Positions 34,467 to 43,467 are shown, counted from the stretch's first letter. The stretch: 64,000 nucleotides of DNA from Ferrovibrio terrae_A (GCF_943372915.1 NZ_CALSAN010000022.1:8751-72750); one strand, 5' to 3'. Notes: generated by a model not told the origin, from the letters alone. Translations and numbers: made by a program.

Positions 34467-34907
34467 ATGTGGAACCGTTCCAGCCAGCGACCCAACCAGA
34501 CCGAGAACCAGGTGACGGAAGTCCGCGCCGGTTCGGCTACGCATGCGCCCAGCCGCAAGCCGGTGACGCCGAAGGACAACGAGCGGATCGAGAAGATCCT
34601 TGCCAGCATCGCAATTGATACATCGCAGACCTTCAATGCGATGCTGGACTCGCTGATGGGTGAGCGTCCGGTGACGCATCACGAAAGCAACCAGACCCGC
34701 GATTTCATCGGCACCGTGTTCGATGAAATCCGCATGGAAAGCAATCGCGACGCCGTGATCCTGGCGCGCAAGTTTGCCGATATGTGCATGCGTGCCGCCG
34801 ACCAGCTGAACGACAACCACCAGCGCACGGTTGCCCGTTGCGTGTCGGAGCTGTTCGAGCAGTTTGCCGCCAAGCTCGATCACCGCGAGCCGGCCAACTC
34901 CAACTGA
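34467..34907 (+). CDS. Hypothetical helical protein
   Basis: A 146-residue, mostly helical protein with a polar, Asn/Gln/Arg-rich disordered N-terminus (residues 1-35) and amphipathic helices from RIEKILASIAIDTSQTFNAMLDSLMG to HQRTVARCVSELFEQFAAKL. No signal peptide. It lies 52 bases after the EAL-like gene on the same strand and is probably co-transcribed, so the products may work together. No family is recognised. Confidence 0.6.
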   Translation: MWNRSSQRPNQTENQVTEVRAGSATHAPSRKPVTPKDNERIEKILASIAIDTSQTFNAMLDSLMGERPVTHHESNQTRDFIGTVFDEIRMESNRDAVILARKFADMCMRAADQLNDNHQRTVARCVSELFEQFAAKLDHREPANSN

Positions 34908-34939
34908 TTGCCGGCTGATGGCTGAACGCCCTGCCGCCC

Positions 34940-35713
34940 TCAGGCGGCGGGGCGATACTGCTCGAGTTCGGACAGGAACTTGCCGACGATACGGCCGGCA
35001 TCATCGCCGGTCGCGGTGCGGAACAGCGCCGCATCCTCGGCGCCGAGCGTGGCCAGGGGCCGGACCAGGCCGTCGAAGAACAGGAAGAACTCGCGGTCGC
35101 CGAATGGCAGCGCCTGCCCTTCGAAGGGCCGCTCGATATACACATTCGATGACAGTCCTACCGCAGTAGGATCGTGCTGCATCACCTTGACCACCCAGTC
35201 GCGCCGCGTCTCGAACACCCGGAAGGCACGGATCACGCGGCCGATCACCTTGAAATAGAGCTGCTTGGCGCGCGGGTCGGCATAGAAAGACACCCAGTCG
35301 AGATTGCCGCCGGCGCTGACGCGGATTTCCTCGGCGATGCTGGCGGCTTCGTCCGCCATCGCCTCGACCTCGTCGCCGAACAGCGACCGCACGAAGAAGA
35401 AGTAGTTGCCGATCAGCCGGCGGTCGAGCTTTTCCTCGCTGAACAGCGGGTCGAGCGGGTGCACCAGCAGACGGCCGAAGGCGTTGATGCGGGCACCGCG
35501 CCGGGCATCCTCCTCCACCACCCGCATCAGGCTGTCGTAGGAGGCGCGATAGTAATGGTCGTAGTCCGGCGCGCCTTTCATCGCCTCGACGAGCTGGCGC
35601 AGCGTCTCGACGCTGAAGGGGGCCTTCTTGGCTTCCGCCTCGGCGCCCTGCAGCAGGGCGTCGAACAGCTTGTTGGCCATCTGGCGAAGAAACTCCGGAC
35701 CGCGGGTAATCAT
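34940..35713 (-). CDS. Hypothetical protein
   Basis: A 257-residue soluble, helix-rich protein with no recognised domain. Features include RVVEEDARRGARINAFGRLLVHPLDPLF, IGNYFFFVRSLFGDEVEAMADEA, and a more beta-like C-terminal part (VGLSSNVYIERPFEGQALPFGDREFFLFFDGLVRPL) followed by an acidic end. The Met12 alternative start (MANKLFDALL) is plausible because the first residues look unconserved. It is convergent with the EAL-like pair (32-base gap). Its two-part helix/strand layout recalls sensory proteins with a substrate-binding C-terminus, but this is only an impression. Confidence 0.6.
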   Translation of the reverse strand: MITRGPEFLRQMANKLFDALLQGAEAEAKKAPFSVETLRQLVEAMKGAPDYDHYYRASYDSLMRVVEEDARRGARINAFGRLLVHPLDPLFSEEKLDRRLIGNYFFFVRSLFGDEVEAMADEAASIAEEIRVSAGGNLDWVSFYADPRAKQLYFKVIGRVIRAFRVFETRRDWVVKVMQHDPTAVGLSSNVYIERPFEGQALPFGDREFFLFFDGLVRPLATLGAEDAALFRTATGDDAGRIVGKFLSELEQYRPAA

Positions 35714-35926
35714 GGGTTTTCTACTCTGGCAGCCGAATCCGTTCAGGTTGGGTGCAGCTTAAAGAAGCCCCCCAGCCGATGCGAGCCCCATATTGGCGCC
35801 ACCCGCCGGACCGGCACAAAAAGGCATGCGCATTGCCCATAGATTGTTAACCCTGCCATTGCGGCTCTGCCCCGGGCAAGGCTACAGTCCGGCCCGAACA
35901 TTCCCTTTTGCGTATTGCACCCCCTC

Positions 35927-36793
35927 ATGAGCCTGATCCTGACGCTGTCCTGCCATGACCGTCCCGGCATCGTTGCCGCGGTCTCCGGTTTCCTGGCCGC
36001 CCATCGCTTCAACATCCGCGACTCCGCCCAGTTCGGCGACAGCGAAACCGGCCTGTTTTTCATGCGGGTCAGCGTCGACGATCTGGAAGCCGGACCCAAT
36101 GGGCAGGGCCGCCCGCTGGAGCAGCTGCGTGCCGCCTTTGCACCGGTGGCGGCCCCCTTTGAGATGACCTGGGAACTGCATGACGAAGCCGCGAAATCGC
36201 GGATGCTGATCCTGGTCTCTAAATTCGGCCATTGCCTGAACGACCTGCTGTACCGCTATTCGATCGGCGCCCTGCCGGTGGAGATCCCGGCCATCGTATC
36301 CAACCACCGCGACTGGTATCAGCGCGCGGCAGCCCATGACATCGCCTATCACCACTGGCCGGTGACCGCCGACAGCAAGGCACGGCAGGAAAAGATGCTG
36401 CGCGACCTGATCGAGCAGGAGAAGATCGACCTGATCGTGCTGGCGCGCTACATGCAGGTGCTGTCACCCGACCTCTGCCGCGACTATGCCGGCAAGATCA
36501 TCAATATCCATCACTCGTTCCTGCCCAGCTTCAAGGGCGCCAAGCCCTATCAGCAGGCGCATCTGCGCGGCGTGAAGCTGATTGGTGCCACGGCGCATTA
36601 CGTCACCGCCGATCTGGATGAGGGCCCGATCATCGAGCAGGAGGTTGCCCGCGTCGATCACGGCTATTCGCCCGATCAGCTGGCCGCGACCGGCCGCGAT
36701 ATCGAAAGCCTGGTGCTGGCCCGCGCGGTGAAATACCACGTCGAGCACCGGATTTTCCCGAATGGGACAAAGACCGTGGTGTTCCGCGGCTAA
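35927..36793 (+). CDS. purU: Formyltetrahydrofolate deformylase
   Basis: A 288-residue PurU hydrolysing 10-formyl-THF to THF and formate. Residues 1-80 form an ACT domain (LILTLSCHDRPGIVAAVSGFLAAHRFNI); residues 90-288 form the formyltransferase-like catalytic domain with INIHHSFLPSFKGAKPYQQA (catalytic His), VLARYMQVLSP and GATAHYVTADLDEGPIIEQ (catalytic Asp). ATG 35927 is used; the frame's first start-like codon is a TTG at 35915. Length is normal. It stands alone, with 213 bases upstream holding nothing clear. Confidence 0.95.
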   Translation: MSLILTLSCHDRPGIVAAVSGFLAAHRFNIRDSAQFGDSETGLFFMRVSVDDLEAGPNGQGRPLEQLRAAFAPVAAPFEMTWELHDEAAKSRMLILVSKFGHCLNDLLYRYSIGALPVEIPAIVSNHRDWYQRAAAHDIAYHHWPVTADSKARQEKMLRDLIEQEKIDLIVLARYMQVLSPDLCRDYAGKIINIHHSFLPSFKGAKPYQQAHLRGVKLIGATAHYVTADLDEGPIIEQEVARVDHGYSPDQLAATGRDIESLVLARAVKYHVEHRIFPNGTKTVVFRG

Positions 36794-36867
36794 AGTCACA
36801 GGCCTATTTCGCGGTCAGGACTTGCCCGGGGCTGGACGGCGCGCATCTGCGGTCTATGTCCGCCAGG

Positions 36868-37008
36868 ATGCATAAGAAGCCTAATCTGCCAAGCAAGATC
36901 TGTACGGTCTGCGCCCGCCCCTTCGCCTGGCGCCGCAAGTGGGCGCGGAGCTGGGACGAGGTCAGATACTGCTCAGTCGCCTGCCGCCGCAAGCGTCGCC
37001 CATCATGA
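36868..37008 (+). CDS. DUF2256 zinc-finger-like small protein
   Basis: A 46-residue basic protein with CTVCARPFAWRRKWARSW and RYCSVACRRKRR: four cysteines in CxxC...CxxxC arrangement that could bind zinc. This is the DUF2256 pattern, which is commonly found beside cryptochrome/photolyase-family genes. Its TGA stop overlaps the photolyase ATG (ATGA), so it is translationally coupled to it. The start may also be the ATG at 36856, in frame. Its function is unknown; the genomic pairing suggests a role in assembly or regulation of the photolyase. Confidence 0.85.
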   Translation: MHKKPNLPSKICTVCARPFAWRRKWARSWDEVRYCSVACRRKRRPS

Positions 37009-38618
37009 CTGGCGCAACTCTTCGACTCGTGTTGGGCGATCAGCTCAGCCCGACAATTTCATCACTGCGCGACAGTCACCTGGGAAACGATACCGTTTTG
37101 ATCGCAGAGGTGATGTCGGAGGCGACATATGTCCGCCATCACAAGAAGAAAATTGCGTTCCTGTTTTCCGCGATGCGGCATTTCGCCGAAGAATTACGGC
37201 AGGCCGGCCACCGCGTCATATATGTGAGGCTCGATGATGCCGACAATACTGGATCACTGTATGGCGAGGTATCCCGTCATGCCGACATGATGCGCGCGGA
37301 CCGTATCGTGGTGACCGAGCCAGGCGAATGGCGGCTGAAAGCGGATATGGAAGGCTGGGCGGTACGTCTGGCCCGACCCGTCGATATTCTGGAGGATGAC
37401 CGCTTTCTCTGCAGCCACGTCGAGTTCCGGCGCTGGGCAGCGAACCGGAAAGAACTTCGCATGGAGTTCTTCTATCGCGAGATGCGACGCCGGCACGACA
37501 TTCTGATGGATGCGGCAGGGAAGCCTGAGGGTGGTCGCTGGAACTTTGACAGCGACAATCGGCGCTCTTTACGCGGCCATGAGGCTATACCGCGTCGTCC
37601 CGACATGATCATGGACGCCGTGACGCGACAAGTGATCGACCTGGTTGAGCGTGTATTCGCACAGCATTTCGGGGATATCGAGCCCTTTGACTTTGCCGTC
37701 ACCAGTATAGAGGCAGAGCGTTTGATGGAATGGTTTTTCCGTCACGCCTTGCCCTATTTTGGCGACTATCAGGATGCCATGCAGCAGGGCGCGCCATTCC
37801 TGTTTCACAGCCTGCTCAGCCCGTATCTCAACTGTGGCCTGCTCGATCCGCGGGAACTGTGTCGCCGCGCAGAAACCGAATGGCGCAAGGGCCGCGCCCC
37901 GCTCAACGCTGTCGAAGGCTTCATTCGCCAGATTCTGGGATGGCGTGAATTTATTCGCGGCGTCTATTGGCTCGAAATGCCTGGCTATGCCCGCAGCAAT
38001 GCCCTGGCTGCCACGCGGCCATTGCCCTGGTTTTACTGGTCTGGACAAACAGCCATGAATTGCATCGCACAAGTGGTCGGTGAGACCAGACGCAATGCCT
38101 ATGCCCATCACATCCAGCGGCTGATGGTGACCGGGAATTTTGCACTTCTGGCCGGAATCGCCCCAGCGGAGGTCGAGGCCTGGTATCTCGCTGTGTATGC
38201 GGATGCCTATGACTGGGTCGAATTGCCCAATACCCATGGCATGGCCCTGTTTGCCGATGGCGGGCGTCTGGCTTCGAAGCCCTACGCAGCCTCGGGAAAG
38301 TATATTCAGCGCATGTCGGATTATTGCCGCCCTTGCCGGTATGATGTGAAGCAGACACTCGGCTCCACCGCCTGTCCGTTTAACGCGCTCTATTGGGATT
38401 TCTTGTCGCGGAATGCCGATCGCCTGGGGCGTAACCCACGTCTCGCGATGCCATACCGTAATCTTGCGCGTATGCCGGCCAGTCAGCGCCAGGCTATTTC
38501 GCTCAAAGCGGCAGAGATTCTAGCCTCGCTTGATGATTCGGATCGTGGCTCCCATCCAGCCCCCGCCGAGCAGATGCCGTTGCTGCTAGCAGGGAACGAT
38601 CAGGCAGACATGACCTAG
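37005..38618 (+). CDS. Iron-sulfur bacterial cryptochrome/(6-4) photolyase-like protein (FeS-BCP)
   Basis: A 537-residue protein of the deoxyribodipyrimidine photolyase-related (DPRP/PhrB-like) family, which repairs UV (6-4) photoproducts or acts as a blue-light sensor using FAD and a 4Fe-4S cluster. It begins LRLVLGDQLSPTISSLRD, typical for the family. Cluster ligands are visible as a Cys in AMNCIAQ, YCRPC and STAC toward the C-terminus, and the active-site region LMVTGNFALLAG plus ALYWDFL is present. The ATG at 37005 overlaps the DUF2256 stop. Length matches the family. Confidence 0.9.
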   Translation: MTGATLRLVLGDQLSPTISSLRDSHLGNDTVLIAEVMSEATYVRHHKKKIAFLFSAMRHFAEELRQAGHRVIYVRLDDADNTGSLYGEVSRHADMMRADRIVVTEPGEWRLKADMEGWAVRLARPVDILEDDRFLCSHVEFRRWAANRKELRMEFFYREMRRRHDILMDAAGKPEGGRWNFDSDNRRSLRGHEAIPRRPDMIMDAVTRQVIDLVERVFAQHFGDIEPFDFAVTSIEAERLMEWFFRHALPYFGDYQDAMQQGAPFLFHSLLSPYLNCGLLDPRELCRRAETEWRKGRAPLNAVEGFIRQILGWREFIRGVYWLEMPGYARSNALAATRPLPWFYWSGQTAMNCIAQVVGETRRNAYAHHIQRLMVTGNFALLAGIAPAEVEAWYLAVYADAYDWVELPNTHGMALFADGGRLASKPYAASGKYIQRMSDYCRPCRYDVKQTLGSTACPFNALYWDFLSRNADRLGRNPRLAMPYRNLARMPASQRQAISLKAAEILASLDDSDRGSHPAPAEQMPLLLAGNDQADMT

Positions 38619-40189
38619 ACCGCACGCGGCGCGAAACCAGCCTTCGCCTGCGCCGGCGGAATGCTGCTGCCCGATACGCCGAGAGTTTCCAGCAGGTCGA
38701 TCAGGGCCAGATCGTCATACGGCTTGGGAAGAATCCTGCTCAGCCTGCTGCCCGCGAAACCGGGCGCCACTGCCTTTTCGTCATATCCCGTCGCCAGCAC
38801 GATCGGAAGATGCGGCGCCAGGGCGCGGAATTCGATAGCCAGCAGGTCACCGCGACAATCCGGCAGGCCGAGATCGACGATCACCGCGGCAAGATCAGGG
38901 ATCTTCTGCCAAACAGCTCGCGCCTCGGCACCCGATCCGGCTTCCTCGACACGGAAGCCGGCGGCTTCCAGATTGCCGGCGACGACCATGCGCATCAGCG
39001 GGTCATCCTCGACCAGCAGCAGAATCTTGCGACTCTCCATCGTCTCGGTAATGTCATCCGAACGCCCCAGGCTGTCGGCGATTACCAGAACCGAGGTCAG
39101 CGTGTCGTCGACGCCATCGAGTTCCGGCGCCGGATCGGCGGATTTGAAGGTGATGGTGATACAGGTTCCGGCCCTGGTGCGGGTCTCGACATTCAGCGCC
39201 CCTTCAAGCTTTTCCACCATGGCCAGCACGATCTTGCTGCCCATGCCCTTGCTCTTGCGCCAGGCCGCCTCGTCCACACCGATGCCGTCATCCTCGACCT
39301 GCACCGTGATCAGATCACCATTGCGCTCGGCCTTGACCCGGATCGGACCATCGCCGGTGGGATAGGCATATTTCAGGGAGTTGATCACCAGTTCGGTGAC
39401 GATCAGACCGATCGGGATGGCAAAGTCGGTGCCGATCCGGGTCTGGCTCGCTAGAAACTGCAATGAACGCCCGCCACGATCGGCCGACTGGCGCAGATCT
39501 TCCACCAGACCACAGAGATAGTCAGCCAGGTCGACAAACCGCACATTCGCTGATGTGTAGAGGCGTTTATGCACGCGAGCGACCGCGGCAACCCGCTTGT
39601 AGGCATCCAGCAGGGTCTGGGCCAGCCGCCGGTCGCTTTGCGCTGTCGATTGCACCTGCAACAGGCTGGCGACCAACTGAAGGCTGTTCGACACCCGGTG
39701 GTTCACTTCATGGATCAGCACCGCGCGCTCGTTGGCCAGGGCCTCGAAACGATCGCGGGCCTCGCGCATCTCGGCTTCAGCGCGTTCGCGCAGGAAACTC
39801 TGCCGCCGGGTTTCCAGCGCCCCCTCGATGGCTGCCCGCAGCAGCGTGAGGAATTCCGGGCTGGCATCCTTGATCACATAGTCGGTGGCTCCGGCTTTGA
39901 GGGCCGCAACGGCAATCCGTCCTTCCGATTCACCGGTGACGTACACCACCGGCGGCGGCTTGGGCAGGGTGGCAATCATGGCCAGCGTATCCAGGCCCAC
40001 CTGGTCAGGCATGTGATGATCCAGCGCCACCACATCGACATCGGCACTGCTGCGCAGCCGCTCATAACCCGCCTTGCCGCTGGTCAGGACCTCGACAACG
40101 AAACCGTTCCGCTCAAGCTCCTTCTGCACCAGGCGCCCGAGACCCAGGTCATCATCGATGTAAAGAAGACGTGAACGGTTTTCGGTCAT
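38615..40189 (-). CDS. REC-HisKA_2 histidine kinase-REC hybrid protein
   Basis: A 524-residue hybrid signalling protein. Residues 1-125 form a receiver domain (IDDD start; phosphoacceptor Asp in VVALDHHMPD), then a HisKA_2 phosphoacceptor helix (HEVNHRVSNSLQLVASLLQVQ, about 160-185), a HATPase domain (ELVINSLKYAYP, DDGIGVDE, KGMGSKIVLAMVEKLEG), and a C-terminal receiver (LLVEDDPLMRMV; Asp in VIVDLGLPD). The HisKA_2 type is common in alphaproteobacterial stress and light signalling. It follows a single-domain response regulator (stop/start overlap, TGATG) and is convergent with the photolyase gene, overlapping it by 4 bases. Confidence 0.88.
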   Translation of the reverse strand: MTENRSRLLYIDDDLGLGRLVQKELERNGFVVEVLTSGKAGYERLRSSADVDVVALDHHMPDQVGLDTLAMIATLPKPPPVVYVTGESEGRIAVAALKAGATDYVIKDASPEFLTLLRAAIEGALETRRQSFLRERAEAEMREARDRFEALANERAVLIHEVNHRVSNSLQLVASLLQVQSTAQSDRRLAQTLLDAYKRVAAVARVHKRLYTSANVRFVDLADYLCGLVEDLRQSADRGGRSLQFLASQTRIGTDFAIPIGLIVTELVINSLKYAYPTGDGPIRVKAERNGDLITVQVEDDGIGVDEAAWRKSKGMGSKIVLAMVEKLEGALNVETRTRAGTCITITFKSADPAPELDGVDDTLTSVLVIADSLGRSDDITETMESRKILLLVEDDPLMRMVVAGNLEAAGFRVEEAGSGAEARAVWQKIPDLAAVIVDLGLPDCRGDLLAIEFRALAPHLPIVLATGYDEKAVAPGFAGSRLSRILPKPYDDLALIDLLETLGVSGSSIPPAQAKAGFAPRAV

Positions 40190-40635
40190 CAGACTGTCTC
40201 GGGTACCTGCATGACCATGAAGAACAGACCCAGTTGACGGATCGCCTGGGCGAAGTTCTCGTAGTTGACCGGCTTGGTGATGTAGACGTTGCAGCCGAGA
40301 TCGTAGCAGCGCTGGATTTCCGTCTTGTCATCGGTGGTGGTCAGGATCACCACCGGCATGCGACGCAGACCTGGATGCTCCTTCACACGGCGCAGGATTT
40401 CGGTGCCCGACATGTCGGGCAGGTTGAGATCCAGCAGCACGAGATAGGCGCCGCCATGGGAACCGGTATCGCCATCGCCAGCCTTCATCAGATACTCGAC
40501 CGCCGGGCCGCCGGCAGTGAATGGAATGATTTGATTGTTGACGCCGGCACGGCGGATATTCTTCTCGATCAGACGAGCGTGGCCCTCGTCATCCTCGATC
40601 ATCACAATTGTTACTGCACTATCGTCGCTCATCAT
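40189..40635 (-). CDS. Single-domain response regulator (Rcp1-like)
   Basis: A 148-residue stand-alone receiver domain of the Rcp1-like type with a short loop insertion (DGDTGSHGG) after the third helix. Seen: IEDDEGHARLIEKNIRRAG (acidic pocket), phosphoacceptor Asp in YLVLLDLNLPDMSG, the Thr in ILTTT, and the Lys in ITKPVNYENFAQAI. There is no output domain, so it acts by protein contacts, probably receiving phosphate from or passing it to the downstream hybrid kinase. Two adjacent ATG codons occur; the first has AGGA 5 bases upstream. Confidence 0.9.
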   Translation of the reverse strand: MMSDDSAVTIVMIEDDEGHARLIEKNIRRAGVNNQIIPFTAGGPAVEYLMKAGDGDTGSHGGAYLVLLDLNLPDMSGTEILRRVKEHPGLRRMPVVILTTTDDKTEIQRCYDLGCNVYITKPVNYENFAQAIRQLGLFFMVMQVPETV

Positions 40636-41102
40636 CTTCCTGGTGTCTCTATACCTGCGGGCAACGCCAAAAAAGCAGGGCTTCAGGATAAAACACTGAC
40701 CGCCCGTTCCCGACTGCCACCACATCTGCAGGTACGTCTGCCCAAGTGAGGCCAGCGCCCTCACCCAAACGATTCTGTACCCCGTTGCGGCGGAACAAAT
40801 CAATCAATGCGATTAAGCCCCTGCCCGGTATTCCGCGACTAAAGTCCGCGATTGACCAGTATAAACGGGGAATGATCCGGTTGCGAAAAATCAACCCGGC
40901 ACGCTCATTCCGCACAGATTTGCGTTTATTGTCAATTAGAAGGGCGAAGTTTTGTGGGGCGTGCCGATGTATGCAATCAAGCAGCGGTTGTTGGTGCTGC
41001 CATATCTGAGCCAGTCCCCGCTGAAGCTGAGCCATGGAAAATGCCGAAAAACTGAGCGGCCCAGATTCCACAGCCAACGACTCGCAGTAGAATGGTTTGC
41101 GG
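40636..41102. other. 467-bp intergenic region
   Basis: No gene is convincing here. The part from about 40795 to 40965 is visibly richer in A/T than its surroundings and holds the candidate promoter listed separately. Open frames crossing it on either strand lack a ribosome-binding site and resemble no family. Downstream of the marR stop at 41103 no hairpin with a T-run was seen. Confidence 0.5.
40858..40887 (-). promoter_or_regulatory. Candidate promoter for the response regulator/kinase pair
   Basis: On the minus strand TTCGCA (40887-40882) and TATACT (40863-40858) are separated by 18 bases, with matches of 4/6 and 5/6. The leader to the response regulator ATG at 40635 would be about 215 bases, which is long, so a nearer promoter may also exist. 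Confidence 0.35.
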
Positions 41103-41642
41103 TCAGATGGCCTCGCTGCCGAGGCTGCGCGCCATCTTCTTGAGCAGACGGTTGAGCGTGCTGCGCTCCGAGGGCGTAAGGCCGGCAACGATGTTTTTCT
41201 CGTGCAGTTCGACCTTGGTCATCAGCTCCGCCAGCAGAGCTTCGCCTGTCGGGCTGAGCGACAGCGCATAGGTCCGACGATCCGCCGCGGTGCGATGTCG
41301 CTGGATCAGGCCCTTTTTCTCGAGCTGGTCCAGAGCCGGCGTCAGCGTCGACTTGTCCACACCGACGCCACGGCTTAGGTCGGTTTGATTGATACCCGGA
41401 TTCGCGTGCAGCAGCACCAGCAGGCTGAAGCGGCCGGGCGTCAGTCCGCCCATGCGACTCGCCAATGAGCTGCCGACCACCTGAATGAAATTTTCAAAAA
41501 CCGCGACCTGGGCAATACGCAGATTATAGCCATACAGCCCGGGCAGCGGCCCGCGATCCAGCTTCCGCGCCCTGGCCGCTTTGCGCGTCAGGGCTGGAGT
41601 ATCCTCGCCATTGCCGGCTGAACGCTGGGTCCTGCTCCGCAT
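41103..41642 (-). CDS. MarR family transcriptional regulator
   Basis: A 179-residue winged-helix regulator of the MarR family. The recognition part reads NQTDLSRGVGVDKSTLTPALDQLEKKGLIQRHRTAADRRTYALSLSPTGEALL, the classic helix-turn-helix plus wing (DRR). MarR proteins bind palindromes as dimers and release DNA on binding small aromatic ligands. It begins 1 base after the stop of dctM and is the last gene of the TRAP operon, so it probably controls this operon and the divergent iorAB genes. An N-terminal basic extension (residues 1-30) is unusual. Confidence 0.9.
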   Translation of the reverse strand: MRSRTQRSAGNGEDTPALTRKAARARKLDRGPLPGLYGYNLRIAQVAVFENFIQVVGSSLASRMGGLTPGRFSLLVLLHANPGINQTDLSRGVGVDKSTLTPALDQLEKKGLIQRHRTAADRRTYALSLSPTGEALLAELMTKVELHEKNIVAGLTPSERSTLNRLLKKMARSLGSEAI

Positions 41643-41643
41643 G

Positions 41644-42951
41644 TCAGTTCATTTGTCCTGGCAGATAAAGCGCGATCGCCGGGAAAATGACCAGCAGCGC
41701 AAGACGAATCAGATCGACGATGATGAACGGCATCACCCCCTTGTAGATCTGCCACAGGCTGATATCGCGGGCAATGGAGTTGATGACAAAGACATTGATG
41801 CCGACCGGTGGCATCACCATGCCCAGCGTGGTGACCATGACGATGATGACACCAAACCAGATCGGATCGAAGCCAAGCTGGATCATCACCGGGTAAATGA
41901 TCGGCACTGTCACCAGGATGATCGCCAGTTCATCCATCAGTGCCCCCAGGATCAGGTACATGATCAGGATCAGGGTAAGGATGCCATAGGGACCGATCGG
42001 CAAGCCGGTGAGGAAGTCGCTGACCTTCTGCGGTGTCTGGGTGATGACCAGGAAATAGCCAAACAGGAATGCGCCGACCACGATGGTGAAGATGGAACCG
42101 CCGGTGCGCACGGCATCCACCAGACTGGCCTGGATTTCGCTCCAGCCCAGCCGGCCGCGCAGGATGCCGATGATCAGGGCGCCGCAGGCACCGCAGCCGG
42201 CCGCCTCGGTGGCGGTGAAGACGCCGCCATAGAGACCGCCGACGATTCCGGCAAACAGCAGTACGGTGGCCCAGATGTCGCGCAGCGAATGGATGCGCTC
42301 GCGCCAGCTGGCCTTTGGGCCACGCGGCAGCAGTTCTGGCTTCCACCAGCCGAGAACCTGGATGGTGATGATATACAGCACCACGGCCAGCAGGCCGGGC
42401 AGGATGCCGGAGATGAACAGCTTGCCGATATCCTGTTCGGTCAGGATGCCGTAGAGCGCAAACACCACCGAGGGCGGGATCATGATGCCGAGCGTGCCGC
42501 CCGCGGCGATCACGCCGGTGGACAGGCCGGGATGGTAGCCGAAGCGGCGCATCTCGGGCAACGCCACGCTGGTCATGGTGGCCGCGGTGGCGACCGAGGA
42601 ACCGTTGATGGCGGCGAAACCGGCACAGGACATCACGGTGGCCATGGCCAGGCCGCCACGGCGATGTCCGAGCCAGGCCTCGCCGGCGCGGAACAGTTCC
42701 CGGCTCATGCCGGCCGCGGTGGCGAAAGTGCCCATCAGGATGAACATGGGAATCACCGCCAGGTCGTAGTCGGTGGCAACCCGGATCGGCGATTGCGCCA
42801 GCAAGTTCATCGCCGGCTTCATGGCGGCCAGAATGCCAAAGCCGCCGACGCCGACGATGCCCATGGCGATGCCGACCGGCACCCGCAGCAGCATCAGGAT
42901 AAAAAGCGCGACGAAGCCGCCGATGGTGACGAAATCCTGATCCACGCTCAC
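41644..42951 (-). CDS. dctM: TRAP transporter large permease, DctM subunit
   Basis: A 435-residue membrane protein with about 12 hydrophobic segments, typical of DctM, the sodium-coupled channel subunit of tripartite ATP-independent periplasmic (TRAP) transporters. Characteristic stretches are LLRVPVGIAMGIVG, AINGSSVATAATMTSVALPEM, GGTLGIMIPPSVVFALYGILTE and MVTTLGMVMPPVGINVFVINS. The start is GTG and overlaps the dctQ stop by 4 bases. It works with DctP (44561) and DctQ in the inner membrane. Confidence 0.95.
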   Translation of the reverse strand: MSVDQDFVTIGGFVALFILMLLRVPVGIAMGIVGVGGFGILAAMKPAMNLLAQSPIRVATDYDLAVIPMFILMGTFATAAGMSRELFRAGEAWLGHRRGGLAMATVMSCAGFAAINGSSVATAATMTSVALPEMRRFGYHPGLSTGVIAAGGTLGIMIPPSVVFALYGILTEQDIGKLFISGILPGLLAVVLYIITIQVLGWWKPELLPRGPKASWRERIHSLRDIWATVLLFAGIVGGLYGGVFTATEAAGCGACGALIIGILRGRLGWSEIQASLVDAVRTGGSIFTIVVGAFLFGYFLVITQTPQKVSDFLTGLPIGPYGILTLILIMYLILGALMDELAIILVTVPIIYPVMIQLGFDPIWFGVIIVMVTTLGMVMPPVGINVFVINSIARDISLWQIYKGVMPFIIVDLIRLALLVIFPAIALYLPGQMN

Positions 42952-43415
42952 GCCTCTTTCCGGTTCGCGATCAACCGCACCAGACGCAGCAGCAGCAGCA
43001 GCGTTGCCAGTACAATCCCCAGGGCTGCAACGGCATGGAACGGCCAGACCGGCAGGCGCAGATCGAAGGTCTGCTCGTTGCTGGCATAAACGCTCATCAC
43101 CTTGCTTTCCAGCATCCAGGCAAACAGGGCCATGAAGGCCAGGGTCACCAGCGTGGCGAAAATGTCGATCAGGCGCCTACCCCAGGCCGGCGCCATTTCC
43201 CAGAAACCGTCCACCTGGATATGGCGATTGTGATAGCCGGCAACGGCGATGCCCCAGAACATGGCGGTGCCGAGCAGCAATCGCGAGAAATCGAAGGTGT
43301 CGGGCAGGCCGTAATTGAACAGCCAGCGCAGCATGACCGCGGTGAAGGTCAATACGGCAATCGCACCCAGCAACAAGCCGGCCACCATTTCGGCCTTGTC
43401 GATGACAGTTTTCAT
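42948..43415 (-). CDS. dctQ: TRAP transporter small permease, DctQ subunit
   Basis: A 155-residue inner-membrane protein with four hydrophobic segments and the DctQ pattern around VMLRWLFNYGLPDTFDFSRLLLGTAMFWGIAVAGYHNRHIQVD. The ATG at 43415 was chosen because a GGGGGG-containing Shine-Dalgarno-like stretch lies close upstream and the longer frame to 43448 adds only residues unlike the family. It overlaps the dctM start. A strong hairpin separates it from dctP. Confidence 0.92.
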   Translation of the reverse strand: MKTVIDKAEMVAGLLLGAIAVLTFTAVMLRWLFNYGLPDTFDFSRLLLGTAMFWGIAVAGYHNRHIQVDGFWEMAPAWGRRLIDIFATLVTLAFMALFAWMLESKVMSVYASNEQTFDLRLPVWPFHAVAALGIVLATLLLLLRLVRLIANRKEA

Positions 43416-43467
43416 CAGGCTACCCCCCCTGCCGGCACTCTGCCGCAATGCCTGTCAGGAATCAAAC

